A stretch of 64,000 bases of DNA, from NCBI GenBank assembly GCA_016703895.1, contig JADJBE010000007.1:62001-126000 (forward strand), read 5' to 3'. Shown here in pieces: positions 27,470-39,324 of the stretch. Below the pieces are notes generated by a model. The model searched no databases. It worked only from the letters and a program-made list of their open reading frames with translations, and had not been told where the DNA came from. How positions within the stretch are numbered: the first letter of the stretch is position 1; every line of letters starts with the position of its first letter. The position numbers and the translations under genes were made by a program. Source of the DNA: Pseudomonadota bacterium. Lineage in GTDB: Bacteria; Pseudomonadota; Gammaproteobacteria; Steroidobacterales; Steroidobacteraceae.

Positions 27470-28879
27470 TCTGCGCGCGCGAAGTCCCCGGCGAGAGCCT
27501 TATAAAGAACCGCCAGCGACGTGGCGCGGACAACAGAGCCTTGAGTAAAGCGATCCTCGACATCCAACTGCGTGCGCTCCGCATCCAGTACAGCCAGATA
27601 GTCACCGGCGCCGCGTCAAATCTCGCGCGGGCGATCTCAGCAGCTTCGCGCGCGGCCGCCAACCCGACATCCAATGCTGCTAACACGGCCGTGGCGGAGC
27701 GATAGCCGGCAAGCGCGTTCTCAGTCTCCTCCAGCGCACGCAGTACCGTCTCATCGTAGAACGCCAGTGCTTCGCGAGCCCGCGCCTTCGCACCCTGCAC
27801 GCGCTGACGTACCCGCCCTACGTCGAGGAAGCTCCACGACAACGTCGGCCCGTAACTGAGTCGCTGCGTTGCCGCTTCGAATAGCTCGCCGCGCGACTGC
27901 GCCGTGTAACCAAACGAGCCCGTCAATGATAAACGCGGCAGGAAATTAGCCTGTTCGACGCCGATACGCGCCGTTGCCGCGGCCAGCCGTCGCTCGGCCG
28001 CCGCCACATCGGGCCGACGCTGCAGCCAAGCCACAGGATCGCCCGTTGCAACCAGTGACGGTGGCTCGGGCAGCGCTTTCTCGGCGACGAGCCATTTATC
28101 CCGCAACTCCACAACCGGCAACACGGTCAACACGGCCAACCGCTGCTCTTGGCGGATCACTTCGGCTTCCAATACGGGCACTTGCGCAGCAACCGAGGCT
28201 AATAACGTGCGCTGTCGTGCGGTATCGAGCGCGGTACCGCGCCCCGCCTCGAGTCGCGCCTCGAGAATCCGCTGGTCCTCGCGCAGATTGGCGAGATTGC
28301 GCCGTTGGATGGCCAGCCGCTGTTCGGCACCCCGCAACGCGAACCATGTTTGCGCGACTTCCGCAATTGTTGCAAGCCTGACTGCGGCCTGATCGGCCGC
28401 AGTAGCGTCAAAATCCCGGCGCGTTGCCTCCGCGGCACGCCGCGCTCCGCCAAACACATCGATCTCCCAACTCGCGTCAAAACCAGCGCGATACACCGCC
28501 GTGGGTCCCTGTCCTGGCGGCAAGAATGGGTCGCTGCCACTCGGCTCGCTACGCTCGCGGCTAGCTGCTGCGGTGACTGTTGGCAGTAGCCCGAAGATCG
28601 TCAGGCCACGCAAGGCACGCGCCTGGTCCAAACGTGCCACCGCTTGCGCGAGGCTGCGATTCTCCTGCGAGGCTCGCACGATCAACGCGTCAAGCTCCGG
28701 CTCGTCGAAGCTGCTCCATAAATCACTAACAACCGGCTTGGTCGTGTTATAGATGGGCCCGGAAGCCTGCGACATTTCGACAGGCACCGGCGGCACAGGA
28801 CGCTCAAAGTCTGGACCGATCGCACAACCTGCCAACAGGCAGGAATAACGGTCACTGCTATGCAACGGCGATCAAACAT
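27466..28879 (-). CDS. Outer-membrane factor lipoprotein, NodT/OprM family (two probable frameshifts)
   Basis: About 470 residues after repair: a lipoprotein signal ending LLAGC, then the two repeated OMF halves (ARLDQARALRGLTIFGLLPT, PVAWLQRRPDVAAAERRLAA, EQANFLPRLSLTGSFGY). Near 27612 the frame shifts after ARARFDA; adding one G gives AGAGDYLAVLDAERTQLDVE and an end at 27466. Near 28839, joining MFDRRCIAVTVIPA to LLAGCAIGP also needs one base; without it the protein would use a TTG at 28865. It forms the trans-envelope duct with the adjacent RND pump and adaptor. Confidence 0.83.
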
Positions 28880-31800
28880 GGCCAGCTCGTGCAGCGCGGC
28901 GGTCTTTGCGGGTTGCCAAGCGCCGTAGCAAGACATAGAACACCGGCGTCAGGAACAGACCGAAGAACGTCACGCCCAGCATACCCAGGAACACCGTCAC
29001 GCCCATCACGTAGCGAATCTCGGACCCCGCGCCGGTTGCGAACACCAGTGGCACGACGCCCATGATGAATGCAAAGCTGGTCATCAAGATGGGTCGCAGG
29101 CGTAGACGCGAGGCCTCGATCGCCGCAGCCACCGTATCGCGGCCCTGATGCTCGAGCTCACGCGCGAACTCCACGATCAGGATGGCGTTCTTGCAAGCTA
29201 ACCCCATCAGTACAACTAACCCGATCTGCGTGAAAATATTGTTGTCGAGAAACGTTGGCGGACCTGAACTGCCGAAGATGCCCAACCAGACACCATGCAG
29301 CAGATTCAGCAGCCACGTGCCGCCGATCGCCGCCAGCAGGCAAAGCGGGACGATCAATATGACGGCGAGCGGCAACGTCCAGCTTTCGTACAAGGCCGCT
29401 AGCACCAGAAACACGAGTAAGACACACAGCGGATAGACCAGCAGCGCCGCATTTCCCTGGATTGACTGTTGATAGGACAGACCGGACCACTCGAAGGTCA
29501 GTCCTTTGGCGAGCGTTTCGTTGGCCAGTCGTGCAACAGTCTGCAAGGCCTGGTCCGACGACATCTCGGCGGTGGTGGCACCGGAAACGTCCGCTGCAGG
29601 ATAGCCATTGAACCGCACCACGGGATCGGGCCCGAACGACTGTCGGACACTCAACCAGCCCGCCAACCGACACCATGCCACCCGCACTGTTGCGCACCTT
29701 GAGTCGGGCAATGTCGGCAATGTCATCGCGGAACTGCGAGTCCGCCTGCGCGTAGACGGTATACGTGCGACCGAAGAGATTGAAGTCGTTGACGTAGGCC
29801 GAGCCGAGATAGATCTGCAAGGTGTCGAACAGGTCATTGAGTGCGACGCCTTGCTGCTTGGCCTTGGTGCGATCGACGGTCGCTTCAAGCTGCGGGACGT
29901 TCGGTTGGAATGAAGAGAGAATCGAAAAGGGGTCGAAGCCAGGTGTCTGCCGCAGTTGGCCAGTTAGCGCCTGCACATTATTGTTGAGCTCGCCGAAGCC
30001 CACATTGGCACGGTCTTGCACGAACATCTCGAACCCGGCAGCGTTGCCCAAGCCGATCACGGCGGGCGGCATCAGCGCAAAACCCAACCCTTCCTTGATG
30101 CCGCTGTACGCGTAGCCGAGCCGCTGCACGAGCTCGGTCGCTTTGATGCTGCGTTCCGACGGTGGCTTAAGACCAATAAACACAGTGGCAAAGTTTGGTG
30201 TGTTCGCGTTTTGCAGCGCGTTGAGTCCGGGCAAGGCAACTACCTTGTCGACGCCCGGCATCTGCAGCGCAATCTCGGTCAGCTTGCGAGTAACTGCCTC
30301 GGTTCGATCGAGCGACGCACCTTCGGGTAGTAAGGCGCCCGCGAACAGATATTGCTTGTCCTGTGTTGGAATGAACCCGGCAGGGACAGCACGGAAGGCC
30401 AGCACTGCCAGCACCAACATCACGACATAGCCGGCTACCGCGTAACGTCGTTTGCCGATCAGCGCCGTCACGCGCCGGGCATAGCCCACGCTCGAACGCG
30501 AGAAGAAACGATTGAAGGGGCGAAATGCCCAGCCAAACATCGTGTCCACCCAGCCCGTCACGCGATCTTTCGGTGCGTCGTGCTCGCGTAGCAGAACAGC
30601 CGCTAACGCCGGCGACAAGGTCAGCGAGTTGATGGTGGAAATGATCGTGGCAATTGCAATGGTCACGGCGAACTGGCGGTAGAACTGCCCGGTTACGCCG
30701 CCAATGAATGCGATCGGCACGAACACCGCAGTGAGTACCAGTCCGATGGCAATGATCGGACCCGATACTTCCTCCATGGCCCGATGCGCTGCATCCCTCG
30801 GCCTGAGCCCTGCTTCGATATTCCGCTCGACATTCTCGACGACGACAATCGCATCGTCCACCACGATGCCAATAGCAAGCACCATCGCGAACAAAGTCAG
30901 CGTGTTGATCGAAAAGCCGAACAACAGCAGCACAGCAAATGTTCCCACGATGGAGACGGGCACCGCCAACAACGGGATGATCGACGCGCGCCAGGTCTGA
31001 AGAAACACGATCACGACAACTACAACCAGCAGTATGGCTTCCAGCAGTGTGGTCACGACGGATCTGATCGATTGTCGGACGAACGTCGTGGGATCGTAGT
31101 CCACCGACCAGTACATGCCGGGGGGGAACTCTCGCGCCAATCGGGCCATCGTCGCCCGTACGTCGTCCGATACGGCGATGCTGTTCGCGCCCGGCGCCTC
31201 AAAGATGATTAGCGCGAAGCTGCGTACGTTGTTGCTGAGCGCTCGCAGCGCATACTCCGATGCTCCTAACTCGACTCGGCCGACGTCATTGACGCGCGTC
31301 AGTTGGCCAGCGGCACCGGTCTTGACGATGACGTCACCAAATTCCTCAACCGTGCTCAACCGTCCTTGCACATTAATCGCCATCTGCGTATCGACGCTGC
31401 GCGCCTGCGGCGGCCCGCCGATCGAGCCAGCTGACACCTGGATATTCTGCTCGCGCAGTGCCCCAACTACATCGCTCGCTGCGATATCGCGCGCCGCGAG
31501 TTTGTCCGGATCAAGCCAGACACGCATTGAGTAGTCCCCGCCGCCAAGCGAAAAGACCTGCCCGACGCCCTCGATCCGATTGAGCTCATCACGCACGTGC
31601 AGCCCAGCGTAATTACGCAGATACAAATCGTCGTATTTTGGATCGTCGGACTTCAGGAACACGGCCATCGTGAGTGTCGACGATGCTTTGACGGTCGACA
31701 CGCCGAGTTGACGCACCGCTTCGGGCAACCGCGGCAACGCTTGCGCGACACGGTTCTGGACCTGCACCTGCGCAAGATCGACGTCAGTGCCAATCGCGAA

Positions 31801-32091
31801 CACAACGTCGAGCGTCATGACGCCGTCGGATGCTGCCACCGACTTAAGGTAGATCATGTTGTCGACGCCGTTAACCACCTCTTCGAGTGGCGCGGCGACG
31901 GTCTGTGACAACACAGTGGGATTGGCGCCCGGATACACGGCGCGCACTTGGACCGTGGGCGGTGTGACTTCGGGATACTCACTGATCGGTAGCGCCGGGA
32001 TAGCGAGCAGGCCAGCAACAAAAATAACAATCGACAATACGCCCGCAAAGATCGGGCGATCGATAAAGAAGCGGGCCGCGTCTAGCTTCAT
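28872..32091 (-). CDS. RND efflux pump, HAE1/AcrB type (one frameshift)
   Basis: About 1072 residues after repair, the normal length. N-terminus MKLDAARFFIDRPIFAGVLS, proton-relay helix FAMVLAIGIVVDDAIVVVEN (two Asp), and the C-terminal TM block LMGLACKNAILIVEFARELE (Lys) are all present. Frame changes near 29645, where TGTCCGACAG should lose one C to join the VSVGGLVE end to CRQSFGPDPVVRFNGYPAAD. The pump exports hydrophobic compounds from the inner membrane and periplasm. It overlaps the adaptor gene by four bases and the OMF gene by eight. Confidence 0.88.
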
Positions 32092-33296
32092 GGAGCGGCA
32101 GCGGATTGTGCCGCGGGAGCAGCTGGTGCGGTAACAAGTTCCGGCTGATCCATCGGCACCAGAAACGGTTTCACGGGCATCCCAGGAAAAAAGATTTTCC
32201 GAACGCCGTTGACGATAATGCGATCAGTCGCAGTAAGACCATCTTGAACGACTCGCATGCCCTCCACTTGCACGCCGAGGGTAATATCCTTACGCATCGC
32301 CGTGTTGTCGTTGCCTACGACAAATACATATTTCCGATCCTGGTCGGTAACGATGGCGCGTTCGTTGATCAGCAACGCGCGGCGCTTGCCACTGCCTAAC
32401 AACTGCACTCGGGCAAACAACCCCGGTGTGAACACGCGGTCTTTGTTGTCGAGGATGGCGCGAGCACGGATCGTTCCAGTGCCAGGGTCTAGCGCATTGT
32501 CCACAAACACCATTTCGCCCTCGTGCGGGAAGCCCTGCTCATCGGCAAGACCCACTCGCACCGGATTGCGTGTGTCGCGTGAACTGCCGCGTTCACCGGC
32601 GCGGGCCATTTCCTGATACTTCAGGTACATGCGCTCGTCACCCTGGAATTCGACATAGATCGGATCGATCGAGACGACGGTCGTTAGGAGCGCACTGGCA
32701 GCCGTCACCAGGTTACCGGGACGCACCGCAGCGGCTCCCGCGAAGCCCGCGATCGGCGACTTGATGCGGGTGAACTCGACATTGAGTGCGGCCTGCTGCT
32801 CACCCGCCCGCGCCGCCTGCAAATCGGCAGTTGCTTGGCTCACCTCACCGCGCCGAGTCTCGATCTCCTCCTGCGAGACAGCGCGGATTGCGAGCAGTTT
32901 CTCGGAGCGCTGCAACTCGGCTCGCGCCACCTCAAGTCTGGTCGCAGCGCGTGCAGTGTTCGCCTTTGCGCTGGCGAGCGCAGCGCGATACTCACGATCG
33001 TCCACCGTGAACAACAGCGCACCTTTGGCGACTTCTCCACCCTCGCGAAAAGGTACGCCGGCCAAATAGCCGGTGACCCGCGAGCGGCTCTCGACCGATT
33101 CGATCGCTGCGATGCGGCCGTCGAATGCATCCCATTCCGTTATCTCGCGATCGACGACCAGCGCGACGTTGACCTCGGGTGGCGGAAACTCTGGCGGTCC
33201 GCCTTGCGGCGTGCAGGCGGAAATAGCCAAGGCAACGGCAAGCCAAAGCAGGGCTTTGCGGCGCGATGGCAATGCGCCAAGACAAGAGTGAGTCAT
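32088..33296 (-). CDS. RND periplasmic adaptor (membrane-fusion) lipoprotein
   Basis: A 402-residue adaptor. Signal peptide with lipobox AISAC (Cys 28), lipoyl half-motifs VTGYLAGVPFREGGEVAKG and FTRIKSPIAGFAGAAAVRPG, and a helical hairpin between them (ARAATRLEVARAELQRSEKL). A Pro/Ala-rich tail ends the protein. It is the first gene of the minus-strand operon adaptor, RND pump, OMF, SDR, SDR, each step overlapping or closely spaced. It is divergent from the VOC gene at 33411. No local TetR-type repressor is seen. Confidence 0.93.
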   Translation of the reverse strand: MTHSCLGALPSRRKALLWLAVALAISACTPQGGPPEFPPPEVNVALVVDREITEWDAFDGRIAAIESVESRSRVTGYLAGVPFREGGEVAKGALLFTVDDREYRAALASAKANTARAATRLEVARAELQRSEKLLAIRAVSQEEIETRRGEVSQATADLQAARAGEQQAALNVEFTRIKSPIAGFAGAAAVRPGNLVTAASALLTTVVSIDPIYVEFQGDERMYLKYQEMARAGERGSSRDTRNPVRVGLADEQGFPHEGEMVFVDNALDPGTGTIRARAILDNKDRVFTPGLFARVQLLGSGKRRALLINERAIVTDQDRKYVFVVGNDNTAMRKDITLGVQVEGMRVVQDGLTATDRIIVNGVRKIFFPGMPVKPFLVPMDQPELVTAPAAPAAQSAAAP

Positions 33297-33410
33297 AGTG
33301 GTCGTCGTCCGGTAGGCCGAGCGGTTGGTTACGCGCGCGCGCGGGCCGCGGTATTCTAGCCCAGAAATTTACCCCGAAATCCCGTTGATCGAATGGTTGG
33401 AGGCAAGCAC

Positions 33411-34342
33411 ATGACGATTAGTGAAATTCGCAAGGCAACAGTGGCGGTACGCGATCTGGATTTGGCGCGTCGCTATTATGAGACGACTTTTGACTACATC
33501 AGTCACGGTGAGGCCGATGTCGCCGGCACCGGCTACGAATCCTTGTGGAACATGCCGGCTGGGATGACGGGAAAAGCGGCGCTACTAGGTCCTGCAGGCG
33601 CAACCACCGATTGCTGCAATTGGTGCAGTTTGACCAACCCGGGAAGCGGATCTGGGGTGATTACCAACATCCTGAGAACTACGGCCACTACGCGCTCAAC
33701 ATACGCGTACCGAAGATCCAGCCAGCGATCGACAAGATCCTCGAGCACGGCGGTCGGTCCAAAGCAAAGCCTACGCACTGGACTGTCTCCGCGGAAATAT
33801 CCGCGTGGGACTCACTGTCATACGACCCGGACGGCAATATCCTCGACGTCTTCGAACTGGAGCCTGCCCCAGGTTCCCTCCTGGCCGCCTACGACGGCCG
33901 GTGTTCGTCACTACAGACCGTCGCGTTGCATGTCAGCGACGCACGTCGCTCAGCACGATTCTATGCCGCACTCGGTTACCGACCCTGGTACGACAAAATG
34001 CTCGAGAACATGGAATCATTTTTCAACATCCCCAAAGGCACGTCGCTGCACAACATCAACATGGTGCGGGGCGATGCTTCTTTGGGACGGATCGAAATCG
34101 CACAGTACGTTGGTTGGCCGGGCCAATCACAACGAACTATTGCCGTACCGCCTAACACCGGCATTCTGTCGATCGCGATGGAAACCGACAATCTCGACGC
34201 CACGATGCAACTGCTGACAAGCATCGGGACGGAGCCTTGTAGCGCCGCAGTCGAAGTGCGTGCCCCGCTGTTAGGCAACGTCAGGGCACGCAGCTACTAC
34301 GGCCCTGACGATGAGCTGCTCGAGTTCTATCAGCGCATCTAA
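33411..34342 (+). CDS. Two-domain VOC (glyoxalase/dioxygenase-fold) protein (one frameshift)
   Basis: About 310 residues after repair with two vicinal-oxygen-chelate modules: IRKATVAVRDLDLARRYYET at the start and LQTVALHVSDARRSARFYAA at mid-length; the last strand has YYGPDDELLEFYQR with the metal-ligand glutamate. ATG 33411 has GGAGG seven bases upstream. The first 65 residues and the rest are in different frames; the break is near 33604-33609, where one base restores RLLQLVQFDQPGKR. VOC members include ring-cleavage dioxygenases and glyoxalases; substrate unknown. Confidence 0.8.
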
Positions 34343-34385
34343 CTGATAGGGCCAATCAGAGTTAGGAGGGCACCTGCCTATTCAA

Positions 34386-35831
34386 TCACAGCGTCCGCTC
34401 GAGAAGCTCGAGTATCGCCCGGTCGGCAGACTCCATGGCTCCCTCCATGCCGCGCTCGAGACGCGCGGTATGCTCGCCAGCGAAGTGGATCCGGCCGTGG
34501 ATCTGGCTGATCTGATTGGCAAAGGCAGTGATCTGGCCCGGCGCCCAGGAGGCCCACGTACCACCCGTGTAGCGTTCCTGTTGCCAGGAAAATACCTTGA
34601 TTGGTGTTAGAGCTTTGGCGGCTTTCGGGCGAATGCGCTTCAGCACTGCCATGCTCCGCTCCACCAGAGCTGAGTGCGAGAGTTTGTCTGCCTCAAGGGC
34701 GGCGACTCCCGATATCCAGAGTGAAGCGGATTGCGTGGCGCCAGCCGGGCCATACGGAAATGCTAACAACTGACCGATTTCCGTGTCGGACCAGATTGTT
34801 GGCGGCAGGCCGTCCTGTTCCCAATAGGCGTCGTCGACGCGAAACAACACCTGCGTCGAGGTGCTGTAGGTCAGCGTATCGATCCCGAGGCGCTGCGCCC
34901 GCGGCGGCTCCGGCGTGATCTTGATATGCCGCAGAGCCGTGCATGGCACACTCACCAGGACGCGTTTAGCCTCGAGCGCTCCGTGCGCCGTCTCCACTGT
35001 CACGCCTTTGCCATGATCGTGCAGCGCAAATACCGGGCAAGATTGTTCGACCGGTTCCTTCAGCGCCTTCGCCATGGCCTCCGGCATACGCTGATTCCCG
35101 CCTTTGATGTGAAAATAGACATCACCGCGCTGCCGCTGATGCTTGGCCCAAGCGAGCAGCTGCAACAGATGCAGTGTGGAAACAGTGGTCGGCGATTGAC
35201 CATAAGCCTGGTTCAAGGCGACGCCCATGGCGATGCCGGCATCCGACAGTCCCATCTGCTTGAGCGTCGTAGCAAGCGGCACGTCATACTTGCTCGCTTG
35301 CGGCGTGAGCCAGTCGTCTAGCTGCTCGAGCGGGTTGTTAGCCCCCAGCATGGCGAGATCCAAGCTCCATGGCGGCGTTGAGCGAAACGCTTGCGGAAAC
35401 GGGTTACCGTCGAACGTCGGCCAATCATCAAAGCGCAAATAACGGCCTTTGAGATGAAACACCACGCGCTCTTGCAGCTCATTCGGTGGATTCTCGAGCG
35501 GTTCGCGCGGGCGCATTGGCTCAAGATCCAAGCCAAACCGCTTGATAGTGTCCTGCACGCGCGCATACAGGCCACCTATCACGCTGCCACCCGCCTCCGG
35601 ACCATTGGGCACATCGTCGTGTGTGTAGAGGCGCCCGCCGATCCGATTCCGTGCCTCGAGCACTTTCACCGTCAAGCCCTGCGTCTCGAGCTCCAGTGCA
35701 GTCCGCAAACCCGAAATACCCGCTCCCACGACAATGACGTCCCAACGTGGCGTATTCGCGCGCAGTCGATTGCTCATCAAAGACAACGCGCCCAAGCCGC
35801 CGACCACCTGCCGTCGATTGACTGTACTCAC
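34386..35831 (-). CDS. Flavin amine oxidase, probably Tat-exported
   Basis: A 481-residue FAD enzyme. The N-terminus NRRQVVGGLGALSL resembles a twin-arginine signal. Dinucleotide motif VIVVGAGISGLRTALELE is at residues 32-49 followed by LEARNRIGGRLYT, and the C-terminal FAD motif IHFAGEHTARLERGMEGAME is near residue 450. This is the monoamine oxidase/polyamine oxidase family, giving aldehyde, ammonia and H2O2. It follows the nitrilase-like gene by about 47 bases and closes an operon that runs from the membrane-protein pair at 39194. Confidence 0.9.
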   Translation of the reverse strand: MSTVNRRQVVGGLGALSLMSNRLRANTPRWDVIVVGAGISGLRTALELETQGLTVKVLEARNRIGGRLYTHDDVPNGPEAGGSVIGGLYARVQDTIKRFGLDLEPMRPREPLENPPNELQERVVFHLKGRYLRFDDWPTFDGNPFPQAFRSTPPWSLDLAMLGANNPLEQLDDWLTPQASKYDVPLATTLKQMGLSDAGIAMGVALNQAYGQSPTTVSTLHLLQLLAWAKHQRQRGDVYFHIKGGNQRMPEAMAKALKEPVEQSCPVFALHDHGKGVTVETAHGALEAKRVLVSVPCTALRHIKITPEPPRAQRLGIDTLTYSTSTQVLFRVDDAYWEQDGLPPTIWSDTEIGQLLAFPYGPAGATQSASLWISGVAALEADKLSHSALVERSMAVLKRIRPKAAKALTPIKVFSWQQERYTGGTWASWAPGQITAFANQISQIHGRIHFAGEHTARLERGMEGAMESADRAILELLERTL

Positions 35832-35878
35832 AACACCAGCTCCACCTTGCCGCCCGTTGGTTGACTATTCAACACGGA

Positions 35879-36908
35879 TCAAGACTCCGGTTCGATCACG
35901 CCGAGATCACGCAGCCGAACAATCACTGCCGCCTGCTGTGCTCTGAAATGCTCTCGCGATGGCTCGCTATCAACCAAGTTGTTAGCGGGATAGAAATCCT
36001 TGCGTGCATAGGTGTCCGCATAGAGCTCCATCCGCATGCGCGACAGGAAGTTGTTCTGCTGCGCCTTGTTGCGTTCACGGCGTAATGCGCTGATGTTGAT
36101 ATCGGCGTAGGCGACCGCGGACTCGCCCGGTCCAGCCTCCACTAACACCCGACCGTGAAAATCGATGATCTTCGACAGACCGTCGCAGGTCGCCTCGAGA
36201 TATGGGATCTTATCGATACCCGCCGTGTTAGCAGAAACGACATATGCCAGATTCTCGATCGCCCGCGCCCGCTTAGCGATGTCCTTGGGTGTCAGCCCCA
36301 TCATTAATGGCTCAGAGCTCGGGTGACATAAAACCTCAGCTCCGCGTAGCGCAAAACAGCACCACCCGGGGTACAGAATTTCTCAGACGCTATCACCGCC
36401 AGTTGCCAATCGGGGTGCGTGAGACGGGGAAGATCGAATCACGACCGTAGATCGCCAAATACCGATCCCAGTAGTCATGCGGCGTCGGCGAGAACATTGA
36501 CGTCAGCCGGCGATACGTCAGGACACGCTTGCCGGTCGGATCGAAGACGAAACAAGCCTGGAAGAAAATGCCGGGAAAGTGCGGGTCCGTCTCGTACGCG
36601 TTACCGCAGAGATAAATCCCGTATTTGGAGGCCATTTGCGCAAGCGCCTGATACTCGGCGCCCTGCGGATCGAACGCAGCGCGCTTCGCCCACTCCGGCA
36701 CCGAGATACCGAGTGGAAAGCCTGTAAACAGATACTCCGGCAGCACGACGAGCTTGACGTCCTCGCCAGCGATGATCCGCAGGCCGTCGAGCGCTGGATC
36801 GAGACGCGCCAGATTCGCGTTGATGATCTCCCGAGACTCCGTCACCCCAACCGCACGGTTGATGGGATAACATCTTAACTGCAGCGCGACCGCCCGGTAC
36901 TGCAGCAC
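35879..36908 (-). CDS. Nitrilase-superfamily protein (two frameshifts)
   Basis: A paralogue of the intact protein at 55696-56754. N-terminal part runs to FPVSRTPIGN (near 36405); one added base gives LAVIASE, a second near 36385 gives EILYP, then ALRGAEVLCHPSSEPL joins LTPKDIAKRARAIENLAYVV. Both shifts are single-base deletions. The catalytic Glu is in VVLPEYLF, but the position of the usual Lys is Arg (TYRRL) and that of the Cys appears to be Ser (ASEEILYP). It starts at a GTG (36908) right after the secreted NTF2-like gene. Substrate unknown; C-N hydrolase activity is doubtful. Confidence 0.75.
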
Positions 36909-36909
36909 G

Positions 36910-37408
36910 TTAGTTGCCGGGCTTCAGGTTGCCGGGCTTCAGTGATAACCCGTCTGGGCTCGGCGTATCAATATCGCGGTAGAGTCGCCAGGCGCCGCTC
37001 TTATCCTTGCGCACGACAATGAGATAGTAGCCTGGGTCCTCGACTCTTTTGCTGAGATCTACCGCCAGGAACTTGCCGGTCACGAACGCGGCATCGCCAA
37101 ACACGCGCAGCCTGACATCGACGCGTAAAGCTTGCGCCTGACTTCACCGCATAATATTGGCTGTAGAATTCGCGCACGCCCTTGTGCCTGACGTATTCAG
37201 CCTGATCGCGCGTCATGATGCGCATCTCGGGATGGTATATCGCTACCACCCTTCAACATCACCTGCGTCCCGCGCCTTAGCCCACTCGGTGAACACCGCC
37301 AGAATCGCGTCGATTTCTTTCGTGGCCCTTCGAATGCGGTCTTTGTTCCGCATACACAGGCGCCATGAGGCTGAAGGCAAATAGCGTTACGGCAATCGTT
37401 AGTCGCAT
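36910..37408 (-). CDS. Secreted NTF2/SnoaL-like protein, repeat copy 1 (frameshifted, full 3' end)
   Basis: After repair with copy 2 this is about 165 residues: signal peptide (MRLTIAVTLFAFGLMAPVYA), a DUF4440/SnoaL cone-shaped fold (FTEWAKARDAGDVEGVVAIY, HKGVREFYSQYYAV), and a 3' portion found only here (FVTGKFLAVDLSKRVEDPGY). Several one-base losses relative to copy 2 break the frame. The end carries a 15-bp tandem duplication (36914-36942) encoding LKPGN twice. Likely periplasmic; function unknown. Confidence 0.65.
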
Positions 37409-37411
37409 TTC

Positions 37412-37832
37412 TTAACTCCCAAAGTGAGGCTTGGTCGGGTCGACATCCGCCGACGGCTGGTCAAAGTCCATGAAAATTCGCCACTTGACATCCTCGCAAT
37501 GCCGCAGCACGACGATGAAACGACCAAACAGGTTCGTGACCACCGAACCATCGCGCGGGTGTCAGGGTGATCCACGATCGTCCGTACACATAGCCCCAGT
37601 TCGCTCTCGCGTTCGGCCCGGTCAAACCGAACCGTGACTCGACGGTCATATTTCACGAGCGACGCGCGCAACAACTCCGCAATCGCCGTGCCGCGCGCTG
37701 ACGGTCGCGCGGCTTTGCACAGCGACCACCGCGTCCGCCGTAGAGATCGATGACGCGCTCGGCATCGTCACCTTCATAGGCCTTCACCCAGTCCTCGATG
37801 ACTGCAATCAACTCATTGTTTAGTTTGCTCAT
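37412..37832 (-). pseudogene. NTF2-like protein, repeat copy 1 (frameshifted)
   Basis: Copy of the intact gene at 58385-58804, about 139 residues, but interrupted by several indels, for example near 37557 (extra G), near 37604 (CTC for C), near 37693 and near 37740. The stop region also differs (CTTAACTC versus CTTCAACTC). Function as described for the intact copy. Confidence 0.7.
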
Positions 37833-37846
37833 AGATCCTCACCCAT

Positions 37847-38506
37847 TCAGTCTGGTTTCAGAACACCAGAATCGCCACGGCCGCAATGAACACCCAACAA
37901 CACCAGGATGGCGGTTGAGCGCACGTAGACATGGCGAATGATGGCGTTCGTCTCGGCAGTGGGGCCGTCGCGTTCCATGGCGGCCCAGGTTCGAAAATGC
38001 CCGATCAACGAGAGGCGTATACCGACACCGCAAGCCATGACACCCGCGAAACAGGCCAGCTTCCAGCGCAGCCACCCGGGCATTGACCAGCCACCCCCAA
38101 TCAGGCCTAACGCAGTCGCCACCAGAACGGCCATCAGCACATAGCGCGACCCGCGGTCGAACGCGGCCAGTCGCTTGCCAAGGGTGGCTTGACAGCGAGC
38201 TGGTGCACGACTTCGACAAATGACAGCCCAGAACACCGACGACGGCCGCAACCGTCATCAAGGTCGTGCCGCCGGGGATGTAGCCGAGATAGGCCGCGAG
38301 CATCGTGCCGAGACTCGCCTGCAAGACCAGCGCGTAGCGCACATGCTGATCGACATGCATGACGTGCCCCATGAGGCGCGTTCGCCAGCGAGCGGCATCC
38401 CATCGTGGTAGAAAACGTAGCGGTAGGTGGAATTGATTACGAGCTCGGAGCCGAGCCAGTACCCTAGTACAGCAATATGTGCCGCTAACAACCACTGATA
38501 AGTCAT
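37847..38506 (-). pseudogene. Membrane protein A, repeat copy 1 (frameshifted)
   Basis: Copy of the intact 220-residue gene at 58818-59480 with single-base differences that break it into pieces: near 37897, between 38183 and 38225 (several), near 38389 and near 38412. The start at 38506 and the stop at 37847 correspond to the intact copy. Confidence 0.7.
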
Positions 38507-38525
38507 GTCGGTCTATGCCCTCACT

Positions 38526-39194
38526 TCAATACGGCTGCGTGATACCGGAGCCGCTTCATTGTGACAATCAGCGCCCAGAACACGAACGCCGCATACTTGG
38601 CGCGGCGTCGGCCGTCGCTGAACAATGCATCGATATCCGGCCCGCTCTCACCCTGGCGCAGCCGAATGAAGCCCAGGCGCCAGCCGCGAATGCTGACGCG
38701 CAGATATAGCCCGACCATCAACAAGGCGGCGTACACCAGCAATTTGACAGCAATCCACTTGGCCGTGAAAGGTGCGCCGCGCAACAGCGAGCTCACCCCG
38801 AGCACCCACAATATGACAATGAGCACCACGCGCCAAGACACATCAATCCGCTGCCAGAACGGCCCCGTCGGCTCGCGGGTTTTCAGGTAGGCCATCCAGA
38901 CGACCGCGAGCCAGACAAATCCGACTGACCACGCCACAACCAGCGTTGCGCTGGATAGGTCGATTGAACCACGCATCGACGCCATCTGCAGCCCCACGAA
39001 TGGCAGCAGAACGATGGCGGTGCGCGGCATGATATCAATGGCGAGCAGGGCCTCGAGGAACTGCCTCGCGCTCCGCGAGCGGCAAGTCAGGCCGCACGAT
39101 ATAGCGGGAACACGAAAACACCGAAATCGGCACCCAGCCAATAGGCGAACAAGACCACATGCAGGACGACTAACAGGAAATACGGTTCGAACAT
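38526..39194 (-). pseudogene. Membrane protein B, repeat copy 1 (frameshifted at both ends)
   Basis: Copy of 59502-60170. Here the middle is intact and continues LWVLGVSSLLRGAPFTAKWI, then AVKLLVYAALLMVGLYLRVS, where copy 2 is shifted; the N-terminal 50 residues (near 39065 and 39112) and the last 10 (near 38550) are shifted here but intact in copy 2. The combined protein is about 222 residues with roughly six membrane segments. Confidence 0.75.
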
Positions 39195-39324
39195 AGGATC
39201 AGACAGTCTTTCTCGGCCCCTAAGCGTGTTGCGCTTGATTCAGAGTGCCTAGCGGGATCGCTGGGGTGAAACAACTTTAGGTTGATGCCGGACAGCCAGT
39301 GGTTGCAGGCGCTATCATTAAGGA

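Noticed and set aside
33331..33345. Alternating CG tract as a regulatory or Z-DNA element
   Set aside because: Short and common in DNA of this composition; no supporting context.
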